A DNA stretch of 39,295 nt, from positions 1-39,295 of the forward strand of contig CAUJIK010000091.1 in NCBI GenBank assembly GCA_963205255.1, in the 5' to 3' direction. Positions 8,549-20,669 of this stretch are shown here, one piece after another. The first letter of the stretch is position 1. The number at the start of each line of letters is the position of its first letter. This DNA is from Pseudomonadota bacterium (GTDB taxonomy: Bacteria > Pseudomonadota > Gammaproteobacteria > Steroidobacterales > Steroidobacteraceae). The notes beneath the pieces were generated by a model. The model did no database searches. It was not told the DNA's origin and saw nothing but the letters and a program-made list of their open reading frames with translations. The position numbers were made by a program, and so were the translations under genes.

Positions 8549-9646
8549 GTGTCAGGCAACAGTTTCGGCAGGGCGTTCGTGGTGTCGACCTTCGGCGAAA
8601 GTCATGGTCCGGCGCTGGGCTGCATCATCGACGGCTGTCCGCCGGGTCTTGCGATCAGCGAGGCCGACATCCAGGCCGATGTGGATCGCCGGCGCACCGG
8701 CACCTCGAAGTTCGTCAGCCAGCGGCGCGAGAACGACCAGGTGCGCATTCTCTCGGGCGTGTTCGAGGGGCGCACCACCGGCACGCCGATCGGCCTGCTG
8801 ATCGAGAACAGCGACGCGCGCTCGCGCGACTACGACAAGCTCAAGGACCGCTTCCGTCCCGGGCATGCCGACTACACCTACCAGCAGAAGTATGGCCTGC
8901 GCGATCACCGCGGCGGCGGCCGTTCCTCGGCGCGCGAGACGGTGATGCGCGTGGCGGCGGGCGCGGTGGCGCGCAAGTACCTGGCCGACCATCTGGGCGT
9001 GAAGATCCATGGCTATGTGAGCCAGGTGGGTTCCATCGCATTGGAGCCGCGCGACCCCATGGCGGCCTACGACAATCCTTTCTTCAGCCCTGATCCCGCG
9101 CGCCTCACTGAGCTCGAGGACTACATCTGGAAGCTGCGCGAGCAGGGCGATTCGGTGGGCGCGAAAGTCACCGTGATCGCCCATGGCGTGCCGGTGGGTC
9201 TGGGCGAACCGGTGTTCGACCGGCTCGATGCCGAGATCGCGCATGCGCTGATGAGCATCAATGCCGTGAAATCGGTAGAGATCGGCGACGGCGTCGCGGT
9301 CGCGGCCCAGCGTGGCAGCGAGCACCGCGACGAGCTGACCCCGGCGGGCTTTGCCTCCAACCATGCTGGCGGCATCCTGGGCGGCATTTCCACCGGCCAG
9401 GACGTCATTGCGCACCTCGCGCTCAAGCCCACCTCCAGCATCCAGGTGCCCGGTCGCACGGTGGACCTCGCCGGCAATGTCGTGGACGTGGTTACCACCG
9501 GCCGTCATGATCCCTGCGTGGGCCTGCGCGCCACGCCCATCGCCGAGGCCATGCTGGCCCTCGTGCTGATGGACCACTATCTGCGCCACCGGGGGCAGAA
9601 CGCGGATGTGCGATCATCCGTGCCAGTTATCACCGACAGAGGATGA
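8549..9646 (+). CDS. aroC: Chorismate synthase
   Basis: AroC converts EPSP to chorismate using reduced FMN, the last step of the shikimate pathway. The 365-residue protein shows the three family signatures: [11 protein letters not shown] (16-26), GGRSSARET, and the C-terminal RHDPCVGLR. The start is GTG with GAGAGGG about five bases upstream. The stop lies inside the sequence AGGATGAAGATG that begins asd, so the two genes are probably translated together. Confidence 0.98.
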   Translation: MSGNSFGRAFVVSTFGESHGPALGCIIDGCPPGLAISEADIQADVDRRRTGTSKFVSQRRENDQVRILSGVFEGRTTGTPIGLLIENSDARSRDYDKLKDRFRPGHADYTYQQKYGLRDHRGGGRSSARETVMRVAAGAVARKYLADHLGVKIHGYVSQVGSIALEPRDPMAAYDNPFFSPDPARLTELEDYIWKLREQGDSVGAKVTVIAHGVPVGLGEPVFDRLDAEIAHALMSINAVKSVEIGDGVAVAAQRGSEHRDELTPAGFASNHAGGILGGISTGQDVIAHLALKPTSSIQVPGRTVDLAGNVVDVVTTGRHDPCVGLRATPIAEAMLALVLMDHYLRHRGQNADVRSSVPVITDRG

Positions 9647-9648
9647 AG

Positions 9649-10671
<1,023 letters not shown>

Positions 10672-10677
10672 GTTAAG

Positions 10678-10770
10678 TTATATTGCCGAAAGTTTGGGAA
10701 GCCGCAGAAACAGAAGCCAAGCCCATGATTTTTATGGGGTTAACGATCTTCTCCGGCAGTGGGAGTCCTG
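10678..10770 (+). promoter_or_regulatory. AT-rich leader and possible promoter of fimV
   Basis: The 99-bp asd-fimV gap is much richer in A and T than its surroundings. It contains a -10-like TATATT at 10679-10684 without a good -35, and a 5-bp stem CCCAT/ATGGG at 10722-10738. A ribosome binding site GGGAG lies at 10761-10765, five bases before the fimV ATG. Promoter assignment is tentative. Confidence 0.35.
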
Positions 10771-13632
10771 ATGCGTCTTAAAGTTCGCAGCGCAGCAGTC
10801 TCGCTGCTGGTGGCCTTGCCCGGTCTTTCGCATGCACTGGGGCTGGGAGATATCCAGCTCAGGTCGCCGCTGAACGCGCCGCTGAGCGCGGAAATCGAGC
10901 TCATCGGCGCCACCGCCGAGGAGCTGGCGGGGCTGAGCGTGCAGATGGCGTCGCGGGACCTGTTCTCCCGCTACGGGCTGGATTATCCCGCCTTTATCGG
11001 CACCATCCAGGTGCGCACCGGCCGCAGCGCCGATGGCCGCGACGTGATCCTGCTCTCGTCCACGGCGCCCATGACCGAACCCTTCGCGACGCTGCTGGTC
11101 GAGGCCAATGTGGCCCGGCAGCGCATCGTGCGTGAATACACCGTGCTGTTCGATCCGCCGGTGTTCGCGCCGGCCCAGGCGGGTGGGGCAACGCCGGCTC
11201 CGGTGGTTGCGCCGGCCACTGGCGTTGGCGATCGCAGCGCCTCCATCGATCGTCCGGCCGCGCCACGTCCGGCCGCGGCGGGCGGTGCCGACACCTATAC
11301 CGTCCAGCGTGGCGACTCCCTGTCCCTGATCGCGCGCCGCATGGCCGACGGCAGTGAGCAGGCCATGATGGCCATCTACCAGGCCAACCCGGCGGCCTTC
11401 GAGGGCAACATCAATGTGCTGCGCTCCGGCGCCGTGTTGCGCATGCCGGATGCCGGCGCCATCGCGGCGGTGGATCCGGGCGAGGCGCGCCGCGAGGTGC
11501 GCCGCCAGTCGGCCGCCTGGAGCAGTGCGCGTGGTGCTGCGGTGGCGTCGGCAGCCGCCGATCCGCGATTGCGTCTGGTTCCCCCGGGCGGCACGGCCGT
11601 CCAGGATGGTGGCGCGCAGAGCGGCGAAGTCGCGGCGTTGCGCGACCGTGTGAGCCAGCTCGAGGGTGAGCTCGCCGAGAGCCGCCGCCTGCTCGAACTG
11701 CGTAATGCGGAACTCGCGCGTCTGCAATCAGGCGCCGGCGCAGCGCCTGCGTCGGCGCTGCAGGTGGACGAGTCACCGGAAGAAATCGAAGCGCCCCCTG
11801 TCACGGCTGAAGAGTCCGCCGAGGTCGAGGCGCCCGCTGAGCCGGCCGCGGAGGTGGCGCCCGCGCCACCCGTGCAGCAGCCGGCTGCTGCGCCCGCCGA
11901 CGAGGCTGGTCCCGGTCTCATCGACCGTCTCAAGGAATTCTGGTTCATCCCGGCGGCACTGCTGGCATTGCTGCTGGGCCTGCTCGGCCTGCGTGCCGCG
12001 CGCCGCAAGCGTGAGCGCGAGCTGGAAGCCGGTCTGGGCGCGTTCGGCGCCGGCGTCGCACGCGAATACCGCGAACCCTCGTCCAACACGCTGCCGCTGC
12101 GCAAGCCGATGGGCGAGGCCGAGGAGCCGAGCTTCCTGGTCGAGGAATCCGGCACTCACCAGCGCCCGAACCTCGCGGCGCAGTCGGCCTCTCTCAAGGT
12201 GGACATCGACGAGGCGGCGGTCACCGATTCGATGCCCAAGCTCGACGCCACGGCCGCGCTGGAGCAGGGCGATCCGCTGGCCGAGGCGGATTTCCACATG
12301 GCCTATGGTCTTTACGACCAGGCGGCGGATCTGGTGCGGCTTGCGATCGAGCGCGAGCCACAGCGCCGCGATCTGAAGCTCAAGCTGCTGGAAGTGTTCT
12401 TCGTCTGGGGCAACAAGGACCAGTTCCTCCAGACCGCGCGTGGGCTGGCCGAGTCCCGCGACCTGGCCGAGCCGGGTGAATGGGAAAAGATCGTCATCAT
12501 GGGCAAGCAGCTGGCCTCCGATGACCCGCTGTTCGCCCACAGCACCGCGGGTGTGGGTCCGGGCAGCGTCGATCTGAACCTCGAGGGCGGCCAGAACCTT
12601 GTCGACTTCGATCTGCACGGCGAGCCGGAGGCATCCGTCACCGCCGATGGCAGCGTGGATCTGGACCTCAGCGGCGTGCTGGGCGATCGCGACCCCACCG
12701 GCAATTCCGTGGCGCTGGATTTCACGCTGGATGACCCGAACCGCGGCAATGATCCGGCGTTCACCGCCACCACGCGACAGATGGTGCAGCCGGGCTTCGG
12801 TGAAGAAGCGTCGACGCTGCGCGTGCCGGGTATGGATGCGGCGGAAGGTCCCACCGTCGAGCAGCCGCAGCTGGAATCCGGCCAGACCATGCGCCAGAAG
12901 CTCGATGCGCAGCTGCAGTTCGTCGCGGTGGACCAGACCGCGGAGCTGGCGCTGGATGACCTGGGCCTGGATCTGGGCCGGCTCGAGGCCACGGGCACCA
13001 ATCTGCTGGATGATTCGCAGCTCACGCGCGCGCTGGATATCGACGGGGACCCGCAGGAAGCGCCGACGCTGATCGCGGGCCTGGGAGACACCTCGTTCAA
13101 CCTTCTGGGCGATGCCGATGGCAATCAGCTCACCGAGCTGCTGCCGCTGGCCGACGTCGTGAGCCCCGAGACCCGTGCCACGCAGGTGCTGGAGCGGTCC
13201 GAGGCGGAGTTTTCGGGCGATGCACTGGATGACGCGGGGGCGACCTCGCGGCTCGCGGCGCTGGATTTCGAGTTCGGCGCCGATGATGGCGTGTTCGGCG
13301 GCCTCGATGTCACCGGAACCCAGGCGGCGCTGACCTCCACCGACATCGGCCTCGACCTGGATGTGGGTGCTCCGGAGCAGGGCGCCGGCGGCGAGTACGT
13401 CCAGACGCAGCGCATCTCCCCGGAGAGCGTCGCGGTGCCGGGTGATGTTCCGCAGTCCGACCTGGAGCCCATCACCATGAGTGAAGTGGGCACCAAGCTC
13501 GATCTGGCGCGCGCCTACATGGACATGGGCGATCCGGACGGCGCCCGCAGCATCCTCAACGAGGTATTGCAGGAAGGTTCGCCCAGCCAGCGGCAGGAAG
13601 CGCAGCGCCTGATCGACTCCATCCCGGGATAA
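10771..13632 (+). CDS. fimV: FimV/HubP-family polar peptidoglycan-binding protein
   Basis: FimV organises the cell pole and supports type IV pilus secretin assembly and twitching. The 953-residue protein starts with a signal peptide ending in SHA, then the FimV N-terminal motif LGLGDIQLRSPLNAPL. A LysM peptidoglycan-binding domain (about 176-226, YTVQRGDSLSLIA) is followed by a coiled coil at about 286-320 and a Pro/Ala/Glu-rich stretch. One membrane segment lies at about 391-409, then RRKRERE. The cytoplasmic part is very acidic and contains a TPR-like block near residue 510. It ends in the conserved FimV domain TKLDLARAYMDMGDPDGAR. The ATG at 10771 is chosen over an in-frame GTG at 10759 because GGGAG lies five bases before it. 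The neighbours asd and truA are the usual ones. Confidence 0.96.
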   Translation: MRLKVRSAAVSLLVALPGLSHALGLGDIQLRSPLNAPLSAEIELIGATAEELAGLSVQMASRDLFSRYGLDYPAFIGTIQVRTGRSADGRDVILLSSTAPMTEPFATLLVEANVARQRIVREYTVLFDPPVFAPAQAGGATPAPVVAPATGVGDRSASIDRPAAPRPAAAGGADTYTVQRGDSLSLIARRMADGSEQAMMAIYQANPAAFEGNINVLRSGAVLRMPDAGAIAAVDPGEARREVRRQSAAWSSARGAAVASAAADPRLRLVPPGGTAVQDGGAQSGEVAALRDRVSQLEGELAESRRLLELRNAELARLQSGAGAAPASALQVDESPEEIEAPPVTAEESAEVEAPAEPAAEVAPAPPVQQPAAAPADEAGPGLIDRLKEFWFIPAALLALLLGLLGLRAARRKRERELEAGLGAFGAGVAREYREPSSNTLPLRKPMGEAEEPSFLVEESGTHQRPNLAAQSASLKVDIDEAAVTDSMPKLDATAALEQGDPLAEADFHMAYGLYDQAADLVRLAIEREPQRRDLKLKLLEVFFVWGNKDQFLQTARGLAESRDLAEPGEWEKIVIMGKQLASDDPLFAHSTAGVGPGSVDLNLEGGQNLVDFDLHGEPEASVTADGSVDLDLSGVLGDRDPTGNSVALDFTLDDPNRGNDPAFTATTRQMVQPGFGEEASTLRVPGMDAAEGPTVEQPQLESGQTMRQKLDAQLQFVAVDQTAELALDDLGLDLGRLEATGTNLLDDSQLTRALDIDGDPQEAPTLIAGLGDTSFNLLGDADGNQLTELLPLADVVSPETRATQVLERSEAEFSGDALDDAGATSRLAALDFEFGADDGVFGGLDVTGTQAALTSTDIGLDLDVGAPEQGAGGEYVQTQRISPESVAVPGDVPQSDLEPITMSEVGTKLDLARAYMDMGDPDGARSILNEVLQEGSPSQRQEAQRLIDSIPG

Positions 13633-13648
13633 TCCGCGGGAAGCGCGC

Positions 13649-14467
13649 ATGACACGCCATGCCGTCGGCGTCGAGTTCGACGGCAGCGGTTATTGCGGCT
13701 GGCAGCAGCAGCAGGGCCTTGCGACGGTGCAGGCGACGCTGGCCGCGGCACTGTCCCGCGTGCTCGACCACCCTGTGGAGATCACCGGCGCCGGACGCAC
13801 CGACGCCGGCGTGCACGCGCGGGCTCTGGTGGCTCATTTCGATACGCCCGCGGTGCGCAGCGAACGTGCCCTGGTGCTCGGCGCCAACACCTACCTGCCG
13901 CCGGATATCGCCGTGCAGTGGGCGCGGCAGGTGCCCGATCATTTTCATGCCCGCTACAGCGCCCTGTGGCGCAGCTATCGCTACTGCATCCTGAACCGCC
14001 CGGTGCGCGCGGCGCTGGCGCGCGGGCGCACCGCGTTCATCCATGGGCGCATGGAAGTGGAGCCGATGCGCGAGGCCGCGCAGCTGCTGCTGGGCGAGCA
14101 CGATTTCAGCGCCCTGCGCGCCGCCGAGTGCCAGGCCCGCTCGCCGGTGCGCCGGCTCACCGCGTTGAAGGTCGCGCGCAGCGGCGATTTCGTGGTGCTG
14201 GAGGTGACGGCCAACGCCTTCCTGCACCACATGGTGCGCAATCTGGCTGGCCTCTTGATCCATATCGGGCAGGGGCGCGCGCCGCCGGCGTTCGCCGCCG
14301 AGGTGCTGGCCGCGCGCGACCGGCGCATCGCGCCGGCCACCGCGCCGGCCGAAGGTCTGTACTTCTGGAGGGCCGGTTATCCAGCCGTGTTCGGCCTGCC
14401 GGATGATTCCGATATCATGGCCGCACCTACCGGGAGTCCCGGGGACCTGCTGGATCACATTCGATAA
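13649..14467 (+). CDS. truA: tRNA pseudouridine(38-40) synthase
   Basis: TruA forms pseudouridine at positions 38-40 in the anticodon arm. The family motif GRTDAGVHA contains the catalytic Asp52, and YRYCILN and HHMVRNL blocks follow. Length is 272 residues (E. coli 270). The C-terminus has about twenty extra residues of low conservation running up to accD. The stop and the accD start share a base (TAATG), implying coupled translation. In Pseudomonas trpF lies between truA and accD; it is missing here. Confidence 0.97.
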   Translation: MTRHAVGVEFDGSGYCGWQQQQGLATVQATLAAALSRVLDHPVEITGAGRTDAGVHARALVAHFDTPAVRSERALVLGANTYLPPDIAVQWARQVPDHFHARYSALWRSYRYCILNRPVRAALARGRTAFIHGRMEVEPMREAAQLLLGEHDFSALRAAECQARSPVRRLTALKVARSGDFVVLEVTANAFLHHMVRNLAGLLIHIGQGRAPPAFAAEVLAARDRRIAPATAPAEGLYFWRAGYPAVFGLPDDSDIMAAPTGSPGDLLDHIR

Positions 14468-15339
14468 TGTCCTGGTTCGAGAAAATCGTCCCGTCGCGCA
14501 TCAACAAGACCGAACGCCGAGTCCGGTCCGTGCCCGAGGGGCTGTGGATCAAGTGCCCCGCCTGCGATGCCGTGCTGTATCGCGCCGAGCTGGAGCGCAA
14601 CCTCTACGTCTGCCCCAAGTGCAGCCACCACATGCGCATGCGGGCGCGCGAGCGCCTCACGCGCTTTCTCGATCCGGGCACGCTGGTGGAGATCGGCGCC
14701 AATGTCTCGCCCGAGGATCCGCTGCGCTTCAAGGACAGCAAGCGCTACAAGGACCGGCTGGTGGCGGCCCAGAAGTCCACCGGCGAGAAGGATGCCTTCA
14801 TCGCCGTGGCCGGTCGCCTGCACGACGCGCCGGTGGTGGCCGGCGCCTTCGAGTTCTCCTTCCTCGGCGGTTCGATGGGATCGGTGGTGGGCGAGCGCTT
14901 CCACCGTGCCGTGGAGCGCTGCATTGCCGACCGGGCGCCGCTGGTGTGTTTCTCGGCCACCGGCGGTGCGCGCATGCAGGAGGCGCTGCTGTCGCTGCTG
15001 CAGATGGCCAAGACCAGCGCGGCGCTGGCGCGGCTGGCGCAGCATCGTCTGCCCTATGTCTCGGTGCTCACCGATCCGACCACCGGTGGCGTTTCCGCCA
15101 GCCTTGCCATGCTGGGGGATCTGAACATCGCCGAGCCGCATGCGCTGATTGGTTTCGCAGGTCCCCGCGTGATCGCGCAGACCGTGCGCGAGACCTTGCC
15201 GGACGGTTTCCAGCGCAGCGAATTCCTGCTCGAAAAGGGCGCCATCGACATGATCATGGACCGGCGCGACATGCGTGATTCGATCGCGCGGCTGCTGCGC
15301 ACGCTGCAGGGGCAGAAGCCGCTTGCGGCCGAAGCCTGA
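14467..15339 (+). CDS. accD: Acetyl-CoA carboxylase carboxyltransferase subunit beta
   Basis: AccD pairs with AccA to transfer carboxyl from biotin to acetyl-CoA, the first step of fatty acid synthesis. An N-terminal Cys4 zinc ribbon is seen as CPAC...CPKC with 15 residues between the pairs, spaced as in E. coli. The carboxyltransferase crotonase-like core follows, with [19 protein letters not shown] and [11 protein letters not shown]. Length is 290 residues (E. coli 304). It is translationally coupled to truA and precedes folC by 19 bp. Confidence 0.98.
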   Translation: MSWFEKIVPSRINKTERRVRSVPEGLWIKCPACDAVLYRAELERNLYVCPKCSHHMRMRARERLTRFLDPGTLVEIGANVSPEDPLRFKDSKRYKDRLVAAQKSTGEKDAFIAVAGRLHDAPVVAGAFEFSFLGGSMGSVVGERFHRAVERCIADRAPLVCFSATGGARMQEALLSLLQMAKTSAALARLAQHRLPYVSVLTDPTTGGVSASLAMLGDLNIAEPHALIGFAGPRVIAQTVRETLPDGFQRSEFLLEKGAIDMIMDRRDMRDSIARLLRTLQGQKPLAAEA

Positions 15340-15358
15340 CCAGGGTCAAGGGGACGCA

Positions 15359-16621
15359 ATGGCGGCCGGGCGCAGTCTGGCCCAGCGGCTGCAACAGCAG
15401 GAGGGCGTGCACGGCACTGCCATCGACCTGGGTCTTGAGCGGGCAAGAACGGTGGCCGGGCGGCTGGGGCTGCTGCCGCCCGCGGCGCGCTGCATCATCG
15501 TCGCCGGCACCAATGGCAAGGGTTCCACCGTGGCCTGTCTTGCCGCGCTGCTGCGCGAACATGGCCTGCATGTGGGCAGCTTCACCTCGCCGCATCTGCT
15601 GCGCTACAACGAGCGCATCCGCGTCGACGGGGCAGAGGCCAGCGACGCGCAACTGCTGGCGGCCTTCGAGGCCATCGACGCCGCGCGCGGCGACATCACG
15701 CTGACCTTCTTCGAATACAACGCGCTGGCGGCGCTGCATGTGTTCCGCGCCTGCGCCGTGGATTTCGCATTGCTGGAGGTGGGTCTTGGCGGGCGGCTGG
15801 ATGCGGTGAACATCGTCGATGCCGAAGGCGCCATCGTCTGCTCCATCGGCCTCGACCACATGGACTGGCTGGGTCCGGACATCGACAGCATCGCGCGCGA
15901 GAAGGCCGGCGTGTTCCGGCCGGGCCAGAAGGTGGTGCTGTCCGATCCGCGGATGACGCCCGTGGTGGAGGCCGAGGCCGCGCGTGTGGGCGCGCAGGCG
16001 CTGCTCGCCGGACGTGATTACCGCTACACAGCCGAGGCGGCAGACTGGTCCTTCACCATGGAAGGCCTCGTGCTTCAGGGACTGCCGCCGCCGGCGCTGG
16101 CCGGGGCCGTCCAGCAGGCCAATGCCGCCGCCGCCATCGCCATGCTGCAGGCCATCGGTCTGCCGCGGCCGCTCGATGCGGCGGCCGTGTCGCGTGCACT
16201 GCGCAATCTCAGGCTTCCCGGCCGCTTCCAGGTCGTCGCCGGCCCTGTGGAGTGGATTCTCGATGTCTCGCACAACGAGCCCGCGGCGCGGGTGCTGGCG
16301 GGCAATCTCGCCGCGCGTCCCTGCAGCGGACGCACGCTGGTGGTGGCCGGCATTCTCGGCGACAAGGATGCCGCCGGCATCGCCGCGGCGCTGGCGCCGC
16401 TGGTCGACCAGTGGATACTCTGCGGCATCGATGGGCCGCGCGGCGTGCCGGCCAGCGAACTTGCCCGGCGTTCGCCGCTGTGGTCCGACGCGCTGCTCGT
16501 CGCGGATGTGAAAGAGGGCATGGCGCTTGCGGCGCGGCTGGCGGCGCCCGCGGATCGCATCGTCGTCTGCGGTTCCTTCCTGACGGTGGCGCCGGCTCTC
16601 GAATGGCTTGGACTATACTGA
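15359..16621 (+). CDS. folC: Bifunctional folylpolyglutamate / dihydrofolate synthase
   Basis: FolC adds glutamate to dihydropteroate and to folates. The Mur-ligase-type P-loop GTNGKGST is at 50-57, followed by SFTSPHLLRYNERIRV, the LEVGLGGRLDAVN block and DVSHNE in the C-terminal domain. The frame is open from 15275, but the ATG at 15359 has AAGGGGA four bases upstream and gives 420 residues, the usual length (E. coli 422). The accD-folC-SPOR order is conserved in gammaproteobacteria. Confidence 0.96.
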   Translation: MAAGRSLAQRLQQQEGVHGTAIDLGLERARTVAGRLGLLPPAARCIIVAGTNGKGSTVACLAALLREHGLHVGSFTSPHLLRYNERIRVDGAEASDAQLLAAFEAIDAARGDITLTFFEYNALAALHVFRACAVDFALLEVGLGGRLDAVNIVDAEGAIVCSIGLDHMDWLGPDIDSIAREKAGVFRPGQKVVLSDPRMTPVVEAEAARVGAQALLAGRDYRYTAEAADWSFTMEGLVLQGLPPPALAGAVQQANAAAAIAMLQAIGLPRPLDAAAVSRALRNLRLPGRFQVVAGPVEWILDVSHNEPAARVLAGNLAARPCSGRTLVVAGILGDKDAAGIAAALAPLVDQWILCGIDGPRGVPASELARRSPLWSDALLVADVKEGMALAARLAAPADRIVVCGSFLTVAPALEWLGLY

Positions 16622-16650
16622 CGCGCCCGCGCTAGCAGGACCCGCAACTC

Positions 16651-17322
16651 TTGGAAACTCGTGTGAAGGAACGGCTGACCGGCGCGCTGATCCTCGTCGC
16701 GCTGTTTGTCATCGTGGTGCCGGAAATGCTCTCCGGTCCGTCCTGGCGCCGTGCCGATGGCAATGCCCCCGCCGCGGACGGTCCTCCGGTGCGCAGCTAC
16801 ACCATGGAGCTGGGCGGTGCGCAGGCGGACCAGTCCGCGCTGGCTCCCAGCACTGCGGCCCGTGCCGGCGCCGAGCCCGCTGCCCCGGACAGCCAGCCTG
16901 CGACGCCGGCGCCGGCAGAGCCGGCCGCTGCGGCGCCCGCGTCGGCGCCTGAACCACTTGCCGCCGCCGTGGAATCGCCGCGCGTGCCTCCGGCTGCCGC
17001 GCCGCCCGTGGCTGCCACACCACCGGCTGCTCCTGCGCCGGCAGCCGCTCCCGCATCATCGCCACGCTCGCCGGCCGCGCCGGCTGCCAGCGGCACATCC
17101 TGGTGGGTGCAGGCGGGCAGCTTCTCGCAGTCGGCCAATGCGCAGCGCGTGGTGCGCGAACTCGGCGCCGCCGGCATCAGCGCGCGGGTTTCCTCCGTGA
17201 GGAGCAATGGCAAGGAACTGTTTCGCGTTCGCGCGGGTCCGGTGGCGGACCGGTCGGCCGCCGAGGCATTGCAGCGGCGCATGGCGGCGGCGGGCCACAA
17301 GGGCACGCTGGTGCCGCCCTGA
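16651..17322 (+). CDS. DedD-like SPOR-domain membrane protein
   Basis: The 223-residue protein has a short cytoplasmic N-terminus (ETRVKERLTGA), one membrane segment at about 10-26 and a long Pro/Ala-rich periplasmic linker. A C-terminal SPOR domain begins around residue 149 (SWWVQAGSF) and ends KGTLVPP. SPOR domains bind denuded septal peptidoglycan, and DedD helps cell constriction in E. coli. The start is a TTG at 16651; a GTG at 16663 would remove four residues. TTG is preferred because homologues begin similarly, but this is a weak choice. It lies between folC and cvpA, the conserved dedD position. Confidence 0.88.
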   Translation: METRVKERLTGALILVALFVIVVPEMLSGPSWRRADGNAPAADGPPVRSYTMELGGAQADQSALAPSTAARAGAEPAAPDSQPATPAPAEPAAAAPASAPEPLAAAVESPRVPPAAAPPVAATPPAAPAPAAAPASSPRSPAAPAASGTSWWVQAGSFSQSANAQRVVRELGAAGISARVSSVRSNGKELFRVRAGPVADRSAAEALQRRMAAAGHKGTLVPP

Positions 17323-17386
17323 GAGCGCATGGCGCGCAGGGCGGGAGTGTAGAATTGCGCGCCTCAGATCCGACTGCGCGAGAAGC

Positions 17387-17857
17387 ATGACCGGGCTCGA
17401 TTTCCTCATCCTGGCTGTCGTGGTGATTTCGGCGCTGGTGGGAGCATTCCGTGGCTTTCTGCGCGAAGTCTGCGCACTGGTGACCTGGGTGCTGGCCGTG
17501 TGGCTGGCCTGGCATTTCGGTCCCGCGCTCGAGCCGTGGATGGGTGGTTCGCTGCGCCAGCCGCCCTTCGGCCTGTGGGCCGGCCGCGGCATCGTCTTCT
17601 TCGTGGTGCTCATCGCCGGAACGCTGGTGGGGGTGCTGGTGTCACGCATGGTGCGGCTGTCGCTGTTCTCCGGCATGGACCGTTTTCTGGGTTTGCTGAT
17701 GGGCGTGGCGCGCGGCATCGTCGCGACCGCCGTGATCGTCATCCTCGGGCAGTCGGTGAAGCTGCACAGCGAAGGCTGGTGGCAGCAGTCGCGGCTCATC
17801 AAACAGATTGAACCGGTGGCGGGCCTGCTGCGCTCGCTGTCCGGTGGTCACCCTTAG
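17387..17857 (+). CDS. cvpA: CvpA family membrane protein
   Basis: CvpA is a small inner-membrane protein linked to colicin V production and stress tolerance; its biochemical function is not settled. The 156-residue protein starts MTGLDFLILAVV. It has four hydrophobic segments, at about 6-24, 28-44, 64-84 and 100-118, and the GFLREV motif after the first. The frame runs open from 17207 but the family N-terminus fixes the ATG at 17387. It is followed 30 bp later by purF, its usual partner. Confidence 0.93.
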   Translation: MTGLDFLILAVVVISALVGAFRGFLREVCALVTWVLAVWLAWHFGPALEPWMGGSLRQPPFGLWAGRGIVFFVVLIAGTLVGVLVSRMVRLSLFSGMDRFLGLLMGVARGIVATAVIVILGQSVKLHSEGWWQQSRLIKQIEPVAGLLRSLSGGHP

Positions 17858-17887
17858 TTCCGGCCGGCGCCGGAAGTTGGAGGCCTC

Positions 17888-19384
<1,497 letters not shown>

Positions 19385-19418
19385 TGAGCCGGCTCCCGCG
19401 GCTGTCCGCAAGTTCGCG

Positions 19419-20669
19419 ATGCGCCTGCTGCTGATCGTCCAGGATGCGCGTTTCCGTACGCTGATCCGCCATCACGTCAGTTGCCAGTGGCCGCAGGCCG
19501 TGCTCGACCAGCACAGCCCGCGCCAGGCGGCCATGCTGCCGCCGGAGTTCCTCGCCCAGGGCTACGACGCCGTCGTCATCGACCAGGCATGGCAGGGCGG
19601 GCGGGGGCTCGACTGGCTCCAGGATCTGGCCGGCCGGCGGGGTTTCGCGCCGGTGCTCTTCCTCGCCGAACACGTGGATGACGAGACGGCGCGTCGCGCG
19701 CGCATCTTCGGCGCCTTCGGTGTGCTGGCGCGCAACGGCTTTTCGCATCACAGTCTGATCGAAGTGTTGCAGGAGGCCGAGCGCGTGCAGCGCCGGCAGC
19801 TTGCCGACTGGCGTGTGTCGAGCGAGGCCGAGCAGTCGCGCCAGTTCGGCGCGGTGCGCATCCCCGGCTATCGCTGCGTGCGGCGTCTGGCCGGCGGCTC
19901 GGTGTCGCAGCTGTATCTTGCCGAGAGCGAGAAGGCCGGTTCACTGCTGGTGATCAAGGTCACGCCGTCGGTGCGCGACGAATCCGGCGTGGACCAGTCC
20001 TTCGAGCGCTTCCTGCAGGAATACGACATCGCGCACCGGCTGCACCATCCGAACATCGTGCGCTGCCACGAGCTGGGCGTTGCCGACGATCACGCCTATC
20101 TCGCCATGGAGTATCTGCCCGACGGCGATCTGCGCCGTCGCATCCGCGCGGGCGTCACGCCGGCGGAGGCGCTGGATCTTGCCGCGCAGATCGCCGGCGC
20201 CCTGGCGGCGCTGCACGACACCGGCACTCTGCATCGCGACCTCAAGCCCGGCAATGTGCTGATGCGCGGCGCGAGCCGCATCGTGCTCACCGACTTTGGC
20301 CTCGCCAAGGATGCGGCGGTGCAGATGGACATCACCGATCCGGGCATCATCTTCGGCACACCGCACTACATGAGCCCGGAGCAGGGACATGGCGAAACCG
20401 TGGACGAGCGCAGCGACCTCTACAGCCTGGGAGTGATCCTGTTCGAGATGCTGGCCGGCGAGAAGCCGTTCACCGATCCGAACCCCATGGCCATCATCTA
20501 CAAGCACCGCCATCAGCCCATACCGCGTCTGCCGGCCGCCGCCGCCCGCTGGCAGGAGCTGGTGGACCAGCTGCTCGCCAAGCGTCCCGAGGACCGCTGC
20601 AGCACGGCCATTCAGGCCGGCGGCGTATTGCAGGCGGCGGCCGAACAGGCGCGGGTGGGTGCGCCCTGA
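19419..20669 (+). CDS. Receiver-like domain fused to a soluble Hanks-type Ser/Thr protein kinase
   Basis: Residues 1-120 resemble a response-regulator receiver: Asp9 after the first strand and the likely phosphate acceptor Asp55 in AVVIDQAW. The usual beta-5 lysine seems replaced by Arg105. From about 150 there is a complete Hanks kinase: glycine loop LAGGSVSQLY, ATP-binding Lys180 in VIKV, catalytic HRDLKPGN (272-279), DFG (292-294) and GTPHYMSPEQ (313-322). All catalytic residues are present, so it should be active. There is no membrane segment or extracellular sensor, unlike PknB-type kinases. Its stop overlaps the miaE start (TGATG), tying it to the miaE-opp run. Substrates are unknown. 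Confidence 0.88.
   Translation: MRLLLIVQDARFRTLIRHHVSCQWPQAVLDQHSPRQAAMLPPEFLAQGYDAVVIDQAWQGGRGLDWLQDLAGRRGFAPVLFLAEHVDDETARRARIFGAFGVLARNGFSHHSLIEVLQEAERVQRRQLADWRVSSEAEQSRQFGAVRIPGYRCVRRLAGGSVSQLYLAESEKAGSLLVIKVTPSVRDESGVDQSFERFLQEYDIAHRLHHPNIVRCHELGVADDHAYLAMEYLPDGDLRRRIRAGVTPAEALDLAAQIAGALAALHDTGTLHRDLKPGNVLMRGASRIVLTDFGLAKDAAVQMDITDPGIIFGTPHYMSPEQGHGETVDERSDLYSLGVILFEMLAGEKPFTDPNPMAIIYKHRHQPIPRLPAAAARWQELVDQLLAKRPEDRCSTAIQAGGVLQAAAEQARVGAP

Noticed and set aside
11773-13650. A 625-codon frame antisense to fimV
   Set aside because: Shadow of the acidic, Asp/Glu-rich fimV region; no domain recognised.
15275-15358. N-terminal extension of folC into accD
   Set aside because: No homology. 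The ATG at 15359 has a strong ribosome binding site.
17207-17386. N-terminal extension of cvpA into the SPOR gene
   Set aside because: Arg-rich, overlaps a confident gene, and the CvpA family starts at MTGLDF.
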